NCBI GenBank assembly: GCA_964651325.1
Contig: CAZYXP010000066.1
Coordinates: forward strand, 1-16,841
Length of the DNA stretch: 16,841 bases
Direction: 5' to 3'
Origin: JADFOB01 sp964651325
GTDB taxonomy: Bacteria; Planctomycetota; Phycisphaerae; UBA1845
Under the pieces are notes generated by a model. It was not told the origin of the DNA. It saw only the letters and a list, made by a program, of their open reading frames with translations, and did no database searches. Below, one piece after another: positions 1 to 7,447 of this stretch; the stretch's first letter is position 1; every line of letters begins with the position of its first letter. Made by a program: the position numbers and the translations under genes.

Positions 1-562
1 CACACAGAAACACGCCTTTGCTCTGGCAATGCTCGCCCAGCGTGGCCAGGTCGGTGCGAAATCCGCTGGCGTATTGAACAGAGGAAATGGAAACCACGCG
101 CGTTCGGCTATCGATGGATTCGATCACCCGATCCAGAGGAATCCGCCCGTCCTGTTCCAGCACCATGCGGACTTCGATGCCTTGCGGGCGCAGCGCCTGC
201 CAAGGATAGACATTGGCGGGAAATTCCGTATTGGCGATAACGACGTTGTCCCCGCTCTGCCACGTCAGGCCATTGGCGACCAAGGACAGCCCCTCGCTCG
301 TTCCCTTGGTGAAGGCGATCTCATCCGGATTCGCGCCGATTAGGGAGGCGGCCAAGGCCCGCACGCGCTCAACCCGCTTGAAGAATCCGCCGCCGACGTA
401 TGAGGATGCCTCGGCGTGGTCCAGATACGCTCGGGCGGCGTCCGCAGCCGGCTTGCTCAGCGGGGACGCGGCCGCATGGTTCATGAAGTTGTAGTTCTTG
501 GTAATCGGAAATGAGCCACGCAGGGCCTCGAAGTCGTATGGTTCGTTCTTTGGCGATGTCAT
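1..562 (-). CDS. Class V aminotransferase / cysteine desulfurase-like protein, N-terminal part
   Basis: The reading frame runs off the left window edge, so only about 187 N-terminal residues are visible. It begins MTSPKNEPYDF. The opening NHAAASPLS matches the start of the PLP-binding fold in class V aminotransferases. It is followed by FTKGTSEGLSLVANGL (the cofactor phosphate-contact region) and NTEFPANVYPW, typical of the SufS/selenocysteine lyase-like branch. The PLP lysine and any catalytic cysteine lie beyond the edge, so the substrate (cysteine, kynurenine, isopenicillin-type or other) cannot be decided. The ATG at 560-562 is the first start after an in-frame TGA at 584-586 (minus-strand reading). 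Only a weak purine stretch precedes it. The gene diverges from the asparaginase gene across a 528-nt intergenic region. Confidence 0.85.
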   Translation of the reverse strand, partial: MTSPKNEPYDFEALRGSFPITKNYNFMNHAAASPLSKPAADAARAYLDHAEASSYVGGGFFKRVERVRALAASLIGANPDEIAFTKGTSEGLSLVANGLTWQSGDNVVIANTEFPANVYPWQALRPQGIEVRMVLEQDGRIPLDRVIESIDSRTRVVSISSVQYASGFRTDLATLGEHCQSKGVFLC

Positions 563-806
563 GCTAGTCTGCCCTATTCCCGGTCAGGCGAAACCGGATT
601 CACGGAGTACCCGTCTTCCGATCGGCTACGCACCTCTATTATTGTACAATTTCTTTTGCATCTTTTTCTCTAAACCCGGCGCCCGCATAGGTGGGCGGAA
701 CCCCAAGGGGCCTAAGCGGCTCCCTGGCGTCCATTTCTAGACAATCATAGCGGGACGCGGTCGCTGATTCCACATCGTAGCGGTATGGGCGTGATGAGGC
801 CCCGTC
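563..806. other. Intergenic region, divergent side near the aminotransferase
   Basis: No convincing gene is visible; short open frames here have no recognisable product. The region contains an AT-rich island around 636-672 in otherwise GC-rich DNA, with the palindrome TTGTACAA at 642-649. Read on the minus strand this contains TACAAT, which could serve as a -10 element for the aminotransferase gene, but no well-spaced -35 element stands out. A promoter here is a weak inference. Confidence 0.3.
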
Positions 807-968
807 TGTAGCCTGGCCGCTGTAGCCTGGTCGCCCTCGGCCGGGCGGGTCGTGCAGACGCAATGTAGCCCGGCCGCCCCCGGCTGGGGGGTCGTGAGGA
901 GCACAAGGTAGTCCAGCTGCCCTCGGCTGGGGGGGCAGACACAGCGGAGGGCCGCTGTGCTACAGCGG
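807..968. repeat. 43-bp GC-rich tandem repeat with terminal competing hairpins
   Basis: Two full 43-nt units lie head to tail at 821-863 and 864-906; both begin TGTAGCC and share the core CGCCC-CGGC-GGG and GGGTCGTG. A 14-nt partial copy at 807-820 precedes them and a diverged third copy starts at 907. The block ends in three arms, ACAGCGG at 941-947, CCGCTGT at 952-958 and ACAGCGG at 962-968. The middle arm can pair with either neighbour, giving alternative 7-bp stems with loops of 4 and 3 nt. The units look non-coding and REP/MITE-like. No protein of this window obviously mobilises them. Confidence 0.75.
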
Positions 969-1090
969 AATTGTGGCAAATCCGCGCGGACGGTATGATC
1001 CTCATCGATCTGAGGGAAGGCCGGTTGGCAATCGGCGCTTCCCCGGGTTTGTTCTATGAATTGCAGGGTGTGGGGTCCGGATAATCAGCG
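969..1090 (+). other. Leader region upstream of the asparaginase-like gene
   Basis: Non-coding stretch between the repeat block and the TTG start at 1091. It contains a weak purine-rich stretch around 1070-1082 that might act as a ribosome-binding site, and an in-frame TAA at 1082-1084. No clear promoter or terminator is visible. Confidence 0.25.
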
Positions 1091-1597
1091 TTGAACATTC
1101 GAATCATTACAACCGGAGGCACGATCGCGAAAATCTACAACGAGGTTGACGGATCCCTACGTCCGGAAAGTCCGATCGCCGAAAGTATCCTGATCGGGTT
1201 GCGGCTGCCGGATCTGACGATTCAGTACCAACATTTGCTGGAGAAGGATTCGCTGGATTTGACGGAAGAGGATCGCGGCATGATCCTGCTGGCCATACGC
1301 GCGGCTAGCGCTGAAGTGGACGCGGCCATTCTGATCCACGGAACCGATACGATGGAGCACACGGGTGAGATGCTATTCCGCGAGATTCCGAAACCGTCGA
1401 TTCCAGTTGTCATGACCGGTGCGATGAGGCCTTATGAATTTCGCAATTCCGACGCGTTGCAAAACGTGACTGAAGCCCTTTTCGCGTGCCGAATTGTCGA
1501 GCCGGGCTTCTATGTGGCCATGCACAATCGCCTGTTGCGGTTTCCCGGCGTCGTAAAGGATCGTACGGCCCTGTCATTCAACCGAAAACCTAGCTAG
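1091..1597 (+). CDS. Single-domain asparaginase-like protein
   Basis: The 168-residue product aligns with the N-terminal, active-site domain of bacterial type I/II L-asparaginases (normally about 320-340 residues) and lacks the whole C-terminal domain. Visible motifs are ITTGGTI (residues 6-12; T8 would be the nucleophilic Thr), HGTDTM (83-88; T85 and D86 would be the second Thr and the Asp) and VVMTGAMRP (106-114). The catalytic Lys expected six residues before the Gly of TGAMRP is Ile104 here. Stand-alone short asparaginase-domain proteins are known, so the length need not mean a broken gene, but activity is uncertain. The start is TTG: an in-frame TAA at 1082-1084 leaves no upstream start and no in-frame ATG lies nearby. 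The shape suggests a cytoplasmic protein with no signal peptide. Enzymes of this fold hydrolyse asparagine or glutamine amides; the substrate here is not known. Confidence 0.85.
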   Translation: MNIRIITTGGTIAKIYNEVDGSLRPESPIAESILIGLRLPDLTIQYQHLLEKDSLDLTEEDRGMILLAIRAASAEVDAAILIHGTDTMEHTGEMLFREIPKPSIPVVMTGAMRPYEFRNSDALQNVTEALFACRIVEPGFYVAMHNRLLRFPGVVKDRTALSFNRKPS

Positions 1598-1692
1598 GAA
1601 GAAACCCACAGGTTCGCAAGTAGTTCGATTCGGTGGGGCGATCCGGTCCGCCACCTGTCGCACCGTAGCCTGCCCAAGCCACCCGAATCATC

Positions 1693-3417
1693 ATGGCCCG
1701 AAACAAGATCAAAGAGAAACTGCTTCCGACGCTGTTCGACGATGAGTACCTGGTTGCCGTGGTCAAGCCGCCCGGAATTGACGCGGGGGCCATGCCTGGG
1801 CGACGCGGTGAGGGGCTCGCGGAACAGGTTGCCAAATCGCTCGGCGCGAAGACCAAGCTGCACCCCGTGAATCGCCTGAGCCGGTATGAATCCGGTATTC
1901 TCTTGCTGGCGCGGGACCCCGAAGTCTTGAAAAAACTTCGTGCGGACCTTCGTACGGGCAAAATGCGGCAAGAGTTCGTGGCCGTGGTCTTGGGCAGTGT
2001 CCCCAAAGGGCGGATGGTCTTACGGTCGACGCGCGCGACTCGTGAGCCACCCCCGCGGCGGTTTACTGGTAAGCCGCAACGCGGCGCTCGCAAAGTAGAT
2101 CCTGCTCCTGAGCCTGTAAGAAGGCCGGACGGAGTGGAAACGGCGGTAGTGCCCGTTTCCAAAGGGCTCAAACGCTGTTGTGTCCGGTGTACCACCAACG
2201 TGGCGACCACCCACGCGCTTCGAGCCCAGCTTCGCGGATCCAAACTGCGCTTGCTCGGCGATACGCTTCATGATCGCTCAACCGGGACCAGTCGCGCCCA
2301 GCAGACGTGCCTATACCTATCCAAGCTTTCTTTCAAGCATCCTGTTCATCTGAAGCACGTTGCGATCACCAACAAGTGTCCCTACGCTTTTACCGAGGTC
2401 GCCCGTGGACGTTTGGATGAGACGCCGGCCATGCACGGCGCGCTGGTGCGGCGGTTGACCTGCCTGGACGACCACGCCACGGACTGCTACCGGCTGCTGA
2501 CCGGGCGGCCCGAGGGCATTGTCGGGCTCAACGTCGAGCGGTTCGGCTCGGTGCTCGCCGTGGAAATCACGCAGCCGGCAAACGTGGATCGCAAAAAGGT
2601 AGAGCGCATCGTGGCGTGGTATCGATCGGTTTTGCCGATCAAATATGTTTCCCTGTTTGAGCGGCCGCGCAAGGATACGCGGCGCAACGATACGCCGGGC
2701 AAAGACACTCAGCGCAAAAAGAAGCCGCGCCAAGCCGGCGCTGCGGCGCCCCGGCCCGCTTCGTTCGAGCCGCCGCCCACTTCGGATGCACGCACCATGG
2801 AACGGGGTCTGCGCTACATTGTGCGTTTCGACGAGGGCGCGACGGCGGGCTTATTCCTGGACCAACGGGAGAATCGTTCGCGCGTGCGGACGTTGGCGAA
2901 GGGGAAGCGTATGCTCAACTTGTTCTCGTATACGTGCGGATTCTCGCTGGCGGCGGCGGCAGGCGGAGCGAAGGAAACGGTCAGCGTCGATCTTTCCGCC
3001 AAGCATCTTGAGTGGGGCAAGGAAAACTTCGCCGTCAACCATCTGGACGCTTGCGATCATGTGTTTGTACGATCGGACGCTGCGGACTACATCAAACGGG
3101 CGCGGCGTCAGGAAAAGCAGTTTGATGTGATTGTGATCGACGCGCCGACCTTCGCTCATGGCCAAAAGCGGGGGCAATCGTTTTCGTTCGTGCGGGACAT
3201 TCCCACGTTGCTTGCGGGTTGCATGGAGATCGCCGCGCCGGGGGCGACGATCCTGGTATGCACGAACAATCGGCAGATTGCCGCTGCGCGATTGAAGGAG
3301 TTGGTCCGAAAGGGCATTGGCGGCAAGAACATCGAGGAGACACAAACGCCGCCGCTGCCGGTCGACTTCGCCGCGGATCGGGATCATTCCAAGAGCGTCT
3401 TGGTTCGACTGATTTAG
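1693..3417 (+). CDS. Fusion of a degenerate RluA-like pseudouridine synthase domain with an RlmK-like methyltransferase
   Basis: Residues about 10-235 follow the RluA fold: DDEYLVAVVKPPGI, the active-site segment HPVNRLSRYESGILLLARD, RQEFVAVVLG, THALRAQLRGSKLRLLGD and KLSFKHPV. The catalytic motif HRLD is NRLS here (N60-S63), so the Asp nucleophile is replaced by Ser63 and the domain is probably catalytically dead. Residues about 255-574 resemble the RlmI/RlmK class of rRNA methyltransferases: DCYRLLTGRPEGIVGLNVER, FLDQREN (388-394), SAM motif NLFSYTCGFS (409-418), SVDLS (431-435), IDAPTFA (482-488, the DPPxF position) and CTNNR (523-527). DAPTFA and CTNNR look more like RlmK, the m7G half of E. 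coli RlmKL, than like m5C enzymes. A basic, proline-rich linker (about 325-362) lies inside the methyltransferase part. I infer an rRNA guanine methyltransferase that uses the dead domain to bind RNA. The ATG start lacks a clear Shine-Dalgarno sequence. Confidence 0.85.
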   Translation: MARNKIKEKLLPTLFDDEYLVAVVKPPGIDAGAMPGRRGEGLAEQVAKSLGAKTKLHPVNRLSRYESGILLLARDPEVLKKLRADLRTGKMRQEFVAVVLGSVPKGRMVLRSTRATREPPPRRFTGKPQRGARKVDPAPEPVRRPDGVETAVVPVSKGLKRCCVRCTTNVATTHALRAQLRGSKLRLLGDTLHDRSTGTSRAQQTCLYLSKLSFKHPVHLKHVAITNKCPYAFTEVARGRLDETPAMHGALVRRLTCLDDHATDCYRLLTGRPEGIVGLNVERFGSVLAVEITQPANVDRKKVERIVAWYRSVLPIKYVSLFERPRKDTRRNDTPGKDTQRKKKPRQAGAAAPRPASFEPPPTSDARTMERGLRYIVRFDEGATAGLFLDQRENRSRVRTLAKGKRMLNLFSYTCGFSLAAAAGGAKETVSVDLSAKHLEWGKENFAVNHLDACDHVFVRSDAADYIKRARRQEKQFDVIVIDAPTFAHGQKRGQSFSFVRDIPTLLAGCMEIAAPGATILVCTNNRQIAAARLKELVRKGIGGKNIEETQTPPLPVDFAADRDHSKSVLVRLI

Positions 3418-3433
3418 GCAAGGCCCATCTGCC

Positions 3434-3439
3434 AGGAAG
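3434..3439 (+). promoter_or_regulatory. Shine-Dalgarno site of the GT-C-like gene
   Basis: AGGAAG lies 5 nt before the ATG at 3445, just after the stop of the methyltransferase gene. It supports this start and translational coupling in one transcript. Confidence 0.7.
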
Positions 3440-3444
3440 AGCCC

Positions 3445-5298
3445 ATGCCCCATCGGATTGAGAAACTGATTGGCTGGCTCGAGCGGTGGTTTCAGCGCCG
3501 GTGGTTCATCGGGCATGTTGCTCTGATGGGTATGATCTTGGGCTTACCCTCGCTGTGGCTGGGGTGGCAGACCGATGATCTGTTCCACCGCGCGGGGTTC
3601 ATTGAGCTCGAGCAGTTTCCTTCCGTGGAGGATCCGGTCTTGAACATGTTCGCGTTCGTCTCCGGGCGGGAGGGTGAAAACCGGCGCCTAATAGACGAAG
3701 GTCGAATGCCGTGGTGGGCACCGGACCACCTTCGCTTGTCGTTCTTCAGGCCGATTACGGCCATGACGCACTGGGTCGATTACAAGCTCTGGCCGAACAG
3801 TGCCGCGCTGATGCATCTCCAATCCTTGATGTGGTACGGAGCTCTTGTGGTGGCGGTGGCCTTCCTCTTCCGTCAGATTCAGGGCTCACGCGTATCGGCC
3901 GGCTTGGCCGCGCTGATGTTTGCCATCGATGACGGGCATGCGATGCCCGTCTGCTGGCTGGCCAACCGCAACAGCGTAGTGGCCGCGCTGTTCGGCGCGC
4001 TGTGCCTGATATGCTACCACCGGTGGCGACAGTGCGGCTTTCGATGGGGCGTGATCGCCGCGCCGCTGCTGCTTGCGGCGAGCGTCTTGTCGGCGGAAGC
4101 GGGCGTTGGGACGGCCGCCTTCTTGCTCGCCTATGCGGTTTTTCTTGATCCCGGGCGTCTGCGGCAGCGGATGATATCTATTTTGCCGTGCGTTGTGGTC
4201 GGCGTTGTGTGGTGGGTACTCTATCACCAGGCCGGGTACGGAGCCTACGGGTCGGACGTCTACATTGATCCGGCGCGGAGCCCGCTTCGTTTTCTCATCG
4301 CCGTTATGAACCGCCTGCCCTTGCTGCTATGGGGGCAGTTTTCATTTCCGCCGTCCGATCTATCGTTGATGCTCTCACGCGATGCCACGACGGTATTCCG
4401 CTTGATCGCGATCGTCTTTTCCGGGCTGCTGCTCGTTCTGCTCAAGCCGTGGCTGATGCGGGACGCTCGCGCCAGATTCTGGCTGGCGGGAATGCTGTTG
4501 GCCATGCTGCCGATTTGCGCCACATTTTCTTCGGATCGCCTGCTCATCATAGCCGGCATTGGGGGCATGGGATTCCTGGGGTTATTCCTGGGTTCGTGGC
4601 GGGCGGCGCCGGAGCACGCTCAATCCCGGCGATGGTCGCGCTTCGGTAATGGCTGTTGCTGTTGGCCGTTTGTTGGCGTGCATCTGTTGATCGCGCCCTT
4701 GCTCTTCTGGCCTAATGCCTACGGGGTCAAGGTCTTTGGGTCGCTCATCAGTCGTGCGTCGGCCAGCCTGCCGCACGACGCCGACGTCGAAGACGATGAG
4801 GTCTTTATCTTGTCCGCGCCGGCCGGCTTTCTCACGATGTTCGCCTCCACGTACCAGGCGCTGAATGAAAAACCTGTCCCCCGTCGCACCATGGTGTTGG
4901 GAGCCTCGATCGGTCGGGAAACCATCTCGCGAATCGACGATAAAACTCTTGCGATTCGCCCGCAAGGAGGATTCCTGCTGCCGCCGGGAGCGAACCCCGC
5001 GGTCGTGCCAGGGATTGCCGGGTTGCGCAATGCCATGCCGCTGTTCGACCGGTTGTTCTGGTCTCCGGACGATCCGTTCGAGGCCGGCCGGCGCATCAAA
5101 CTGACCGGGCTCACGATCACCGTGGCCACCGTCACGCCCGACGGAAGGCCGGACACGGTGTACTTCCAGTTTGAAAAGCCGCTGGAAGATTCCGGCTATC
5201 GGTGGGTGATGTGGGATCAGGGCGTCTACGCGTCCGTTGAACTCCCGGCGGTCGGGCAAGCCATCGTCTTGCCGCCGCCGTGGCTTCCTGGGGATTGA
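3445..5298 (+). CDS. Polytopic GT-C-like membrane protein
   Basis: The 617-residue protein has a first hydrophobic segment (about 22-40), followed by TDD (43-45) in the first outside loop. That is where GT-C glycosyltransferases carry their catalytic acidic pair. FFRPITAMTHWVDYKLW (100-116) and the NRNSVVAALF segment (174-183) match the pattern seen in PMT/TMTC-like membrane glycosyltransferases. About eight to ten further hydrophobic segments extend to about residue 425. The last 190 residues are mostly soluble and of unknown fold. Members of the fold transfer sugars from lipid-linked donors on the outer face of the cytoplasmic membrane; the donor and acceptor cannot be read here. It begins 27 nt after the methyltransferase stop with a good Shine-Dalgarno site, so an operon is likely, though the functions do not obviously connect. 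It converges with the EF-G-like gene. Confidence 0.75.
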   Translation: MPHRIEKLIGWLERWFQRRWFIGHVALMGMILGLPSLWLGWQTDDLFHRAGFIELEQFPSVEDPVLNMFAFVSGREGENRRLIDEGRMPWWAPDHLRLSFFRPITAMTHWVDYKLWPNSAALMHLQSLMWYGALVVAVAFLFRQIQGSRVSAGLAALMFAIDDGHAMPVCWLANRNSVVAALFGALCLICYHRWRQCGFRWGVIAAPLLLAASVLSAEAGVGTAAFLLAYAVFLDPGRLRQRMISILPCVVVGVVWWVLYHQAGYGAYGSDVYIDPARSPLRFLIAVMNRLPLLLWGQFSFPPSDLSLMLSRDATTVFRLIAIVFSGLLLVLLKPWLMRDARARFWLAGMLLAMLPICATFSSDRLLIIAGIGGMGFLGLFLGSWRAAPEHAQSRRWSRFGNGCCCWPFVGVHLLIAPLLFWPNAYGVKVFGSLISRASASLPHDADVEDDEVFILSAPAGFLTMFASTYQALNEKPVPRRTMVLGASIGRETISRIDDKTLAIRPQGGFLLPPGANPAVVPGIAGLRNAMPLFDRLFWSPDDPFEAGRRIKLTGLTITVATVTPDGRPDTVYFQFEKPLEDSGYRWVMWDQGVYASVELPAVGQAIVLPPPWLPGD

Positions 5299-5306
5299 AC
5301 GGGCAT

Positions 5307-5329
5307 CCAGGGCGTTGAATTGCCCCTGG
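5307..5329. terminator. Possible terminator hairpin between convergent genes
   Basis: CCAGGG at 5307-5312 can pair with CCCTGG at 5324-5329 around an 11-nt loop, just after the stop of the GT-C-like gene. A second inverted repeat, GGCACG at 5373-5378 with CGTGCC at 5394-5399, lies close to the stop of the EF-G-like gene. Neither has a U tract, so intrinsic termination is only possible. Confidence 0.3.
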
Positions 5330-5408
5330 CTGATTCCCGAAAACGCTTCGTTCAAGCAACGTCAATAGAGTCGGCACGGAACAATCGACCAGGCGTGCCA
5401 TTTCCGCG

Positions 5409-7436
5409 TCAGCTTGACGCCGCGTCATGTTCCTTCTTGAAGGCGTCTCTTATCTGCTGCTGGATGTTGCTCGGAACGTTTTCGTAGTGTGAAAGCTCCA
5501 TGGAGAAGCTGCCCTGGCCGCCCGTAATGCTGGAAAGCCGAGAGCTGTAGTCGGAAAGCTCCGCAAGGGGTACGGCGGCGTGAATCATCGCCATGTTGCC
5601 GGGGAGGATGTCTTGGCCTTGAGGCCGCCCGCGCCGCGATGCCAGATCGCCTGTAATGTCGCCGACATGATCCGCCGGGCAGGTGACCTCCACGTTGACG
5701 ATAGGCTCGAGCAAGATCGGTTTGGATTTCATGAATGCGTCACGAAACGCGCCTCGGCCGGCCTTTTGAAAAGCCACGTCTTTGCTATCGACCGGGTGCG
5801 TTTTTCCATCAATCAACTCGACCTTGACATCGACAATGGGGTATCCGGCAAGCACGCCGTGCTCCATTTCAGCGCGGCAGCCCTTGTCTACGCTGGGGCG
5901 ATAGGATTGGTCGATGGAGCCGCCGAAGATCTTGTCGATAAACTCGTACCCCTCGCCCCGCTCGGCCGGAAGCATGTTGATAATCACGCGGCCGAATTCA
6001 CCGGAGCCACCAGATTGCTTCTTGTGCGTGTATTCAATGTCCTTGGCGCTCGCCGTGATCGTTTCGCGATATGGAATTTTCGGAGCCTTGGTCGTAACTT
6101 CCAGCTTGTAGTGCTTGGCCATGCGGGCGAAGTAGGTGCGCAATTGCATCTCGCCCATGCCCCGCGCTACGAGTTCACCGCCCGCGCGATGTTCCACGAC
6201 AAAACAGGGGTCCTCTTCCATGAACTTGCGCAAAGCCGACCCAATCTTGTCTTCGTCTCCGCGGGTTGTGGATTCCATCGCCAGAGCGAACATGGGGTCC
6301 GGAATCTTGGGCAGGGCGATGGTCCCGACGGATTCCATGTAGAGCACCTCGCCAATATGGAACTCCAGCTTGGCGAGCGCGATGATGTCGCCTGCCACGC
6401 CCGCTTCGATCTCCGAATGTGTCGAACCGAGCATGCGGTGAATGTGGCCGGGCCGAACGCCTTTCGGGTGGCTGGCGCTCTTGATGTTGTGGTCGGGAGT
6501 CAGTTTCCCAGAAAAAACGCGGACGCCAACGTACTTGATGTTGCTCTTGGGGTCTGAGCTGATCTTAAAAACCTGCCCCACAAATGGAGCGGATTCGTCC
6601 GGTAATAGCTCCGTTTCCTTGTCCCCATCGACCAAGACGCGTTTCTTTCCCGCAAGAGGGCTTGGGCAGCAGGTCACCAGCGCGTCGAGAAACTCCGCGA
6701 TGCCCACGTCGCCGAGCGTGTTCGCGAAGAGGATCGGCATGAAGACGCCCGCGGCCACGGCGCTGGCCGCCGCCGCACGAACCGTGTCGGCAGAAAGCTC
6801 GCCGCCGAGATACTGTTCCATGAGTTCATCATCGACGCTGACAATCGCTTCCAAGGCGGTCGTGTGCGCCTCGGCCACGCTAGCGAAGTCCGATTCACCC
6901 GAATCGTGTTGCAGGCAGTCCACCACGGCCGAGCCGCCGCCGCAAGGCAGGTTCATGGGTACTGCTTGCGGCCCAAACGATTCTTGAATCGACGCCACGA
7001 CGGCGGGCAAGTCGATATTGGGCGAATCGATATGGGTAATCACGAACCAGATGCCTAGCCCGTGGTCTTTAGCACGTTTGAACATTTTGCGCGTGTTGAC
7101 TTGTATGCCGGAGGCGGCAGAAATGGCAATCACTGCGCAATCCGCCGCGATGAGGGAGGCCGTCGAAATCCCGGTAAAGGCCGCGACGCCCGGCGCGTCG
7201 ATGATGTTGGCGTGTACGCCGCCGTGCTCTAGTGAGCAAACGGCGGAGTCCAGCGACGAACCGCGCTCCTTCTCGTCGTCGAGCACGTCCAGTATCGAGG
7301 ATTGCGTCGCAACGCTTCCCAGTCGGCTGGTTACGCCAGCTTTATGCAGCAACGCCTCCGCAAGAGATGTCTTGCCGCTGCCACTGTGTCCTACGAGGGC
7401 AATATTGCGATACTGATCCGCTTTGAAAACCGCCAT
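5409..7436 (-). CDS. EF-G-like translational GTPase (EFG II-type paralogue) with degenerate G motifs
   Basis: The 675-residue product has the EF-G domain order: G domain (about 1-260), domain II (from about 285, ESAPFVGQVFKI), domain III, domain IV (from about 465, IPYRETI) and domain V (to about 670). The P-loop GHSGSGKT (16-23) and the following SLAEALL are typical of EFG II-type paralogues. G2 reads ERGSSL (57-62). G3 reads DAPGV (80-84), so the His that activates water in DTPGH is Val84. G4 reads THID (134-137) where NKxD gives guanine specificity. The GTPase cycle is therefore probably slow, altered or lost. Domain IV lacks an obvious canonical tip, so ordinary translocation is doubtful; planctomycetes carry several EF-G types. 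The ATG at 7434-7436 was chosen over an upstream in-frame ATG at 7514 because a Shine-Dalgarno site precedes it and the family N-terminus begins here. Confidence 0.88.
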   Translation of the reverse strand: MAVFKADQYRNIALVGHSGSGKTSLAEALLHKAGVTSRLGSVATQSSILDVLDDEKERGSSLDSAVCSLEHGGVHANIIDAPGVAAFTGISTASLIAADCAVIAISAASGIQVNTRKMFKRAKDHGLGIWFVITHIDSPNIDLPAVVASIQESFGPQAVPMNLPCGGGSAVVDCLQHDSGESDFASVAEAHTTALEAIVSVDDELMEQYLGGELSADTVRAAAASAVAAGVFMPILFANTLGDVGIAEFLDALVTCCPSPLAGKKRVLVDGDKETELLPDESAPFVGQVFKISSDPKSNIKYVGVRVFSGKLTPDHNIKSASHPKGVRPGHIHRMLGSTHSEIEAGVAGDIIALAKLEFHIGEVLYMESVGTIALPKIPDPMFALAMESTTRGDEDKIGSALRKFMEEDPCFVVEHRAGGELVARGMGEMQLRTYFARMAKHYKLEVTTKAPKIPYRETITASAKDIEYTHKKQSGGSGEFGRVIINMLPAERGEGYEFIDKIFGGSIDQSYRPSVDKGCRAEMEHGVLAGYPIVDVKVELIDGKTHPVDSKDVAFQKAGRGAFRDAFMKSKPILLEPIVNVEVTCPADHVGDITGDLASRRGRPQGQDILPGNMAMIHAAVPLAELSDYSSRLSSITGGQGSFSMELSHYENVPSNIQQQIRDAFKKEHDAASS

Positions 7437-7441
7437 CGATC

Positions 7442-7447
7442 GCTCCT
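7442..7447 (-). promoter_or_regulatory. Shine-Dalgarno site that sets the EF-G-like start
   Basis: Read on the minus strand this is AGGAGC, about 5 nt before the ATG at 7436. It favours the 675-residue form over one with 26 more N-terminal residues. Confidence 0.75.

Noticed and set aside
807..968. CRISPR-like array from the 43-bp repeats
   Set aside because: The units are directly adjacent with no unique spacers, and no cas gene is present.
1598..1692. Imperfect inverted repeat around 1631-1657 as a terminator after the asparaginase gene
   Set aside because: The stem needs bulges and there is no U tract, so it is too weak to annotate.
1590..2243. 217-codon open frame on the minus strand
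   Set aside because: It overlaps the RluA-like part of the fusion gene in antisense and lacks domain similarity.
4645..4690. Local frameshift in the GT-C-like gene (run of three Cys, GNGCCCWPFVG)
   Set aside because: Another frame reads WLLLLAV here, which would suit a membrane segment, but two compensating shifts would be needed and the present frame is still hydrophobic and open on both sides.
5580..6557. 325-codon open frame on the plus strand
   Set aside because: It is antisense to the EF-G-like gene, whose translation gives a full family match; the plus-strand product has no recognisable domain and reflects GC-rich codon bias.
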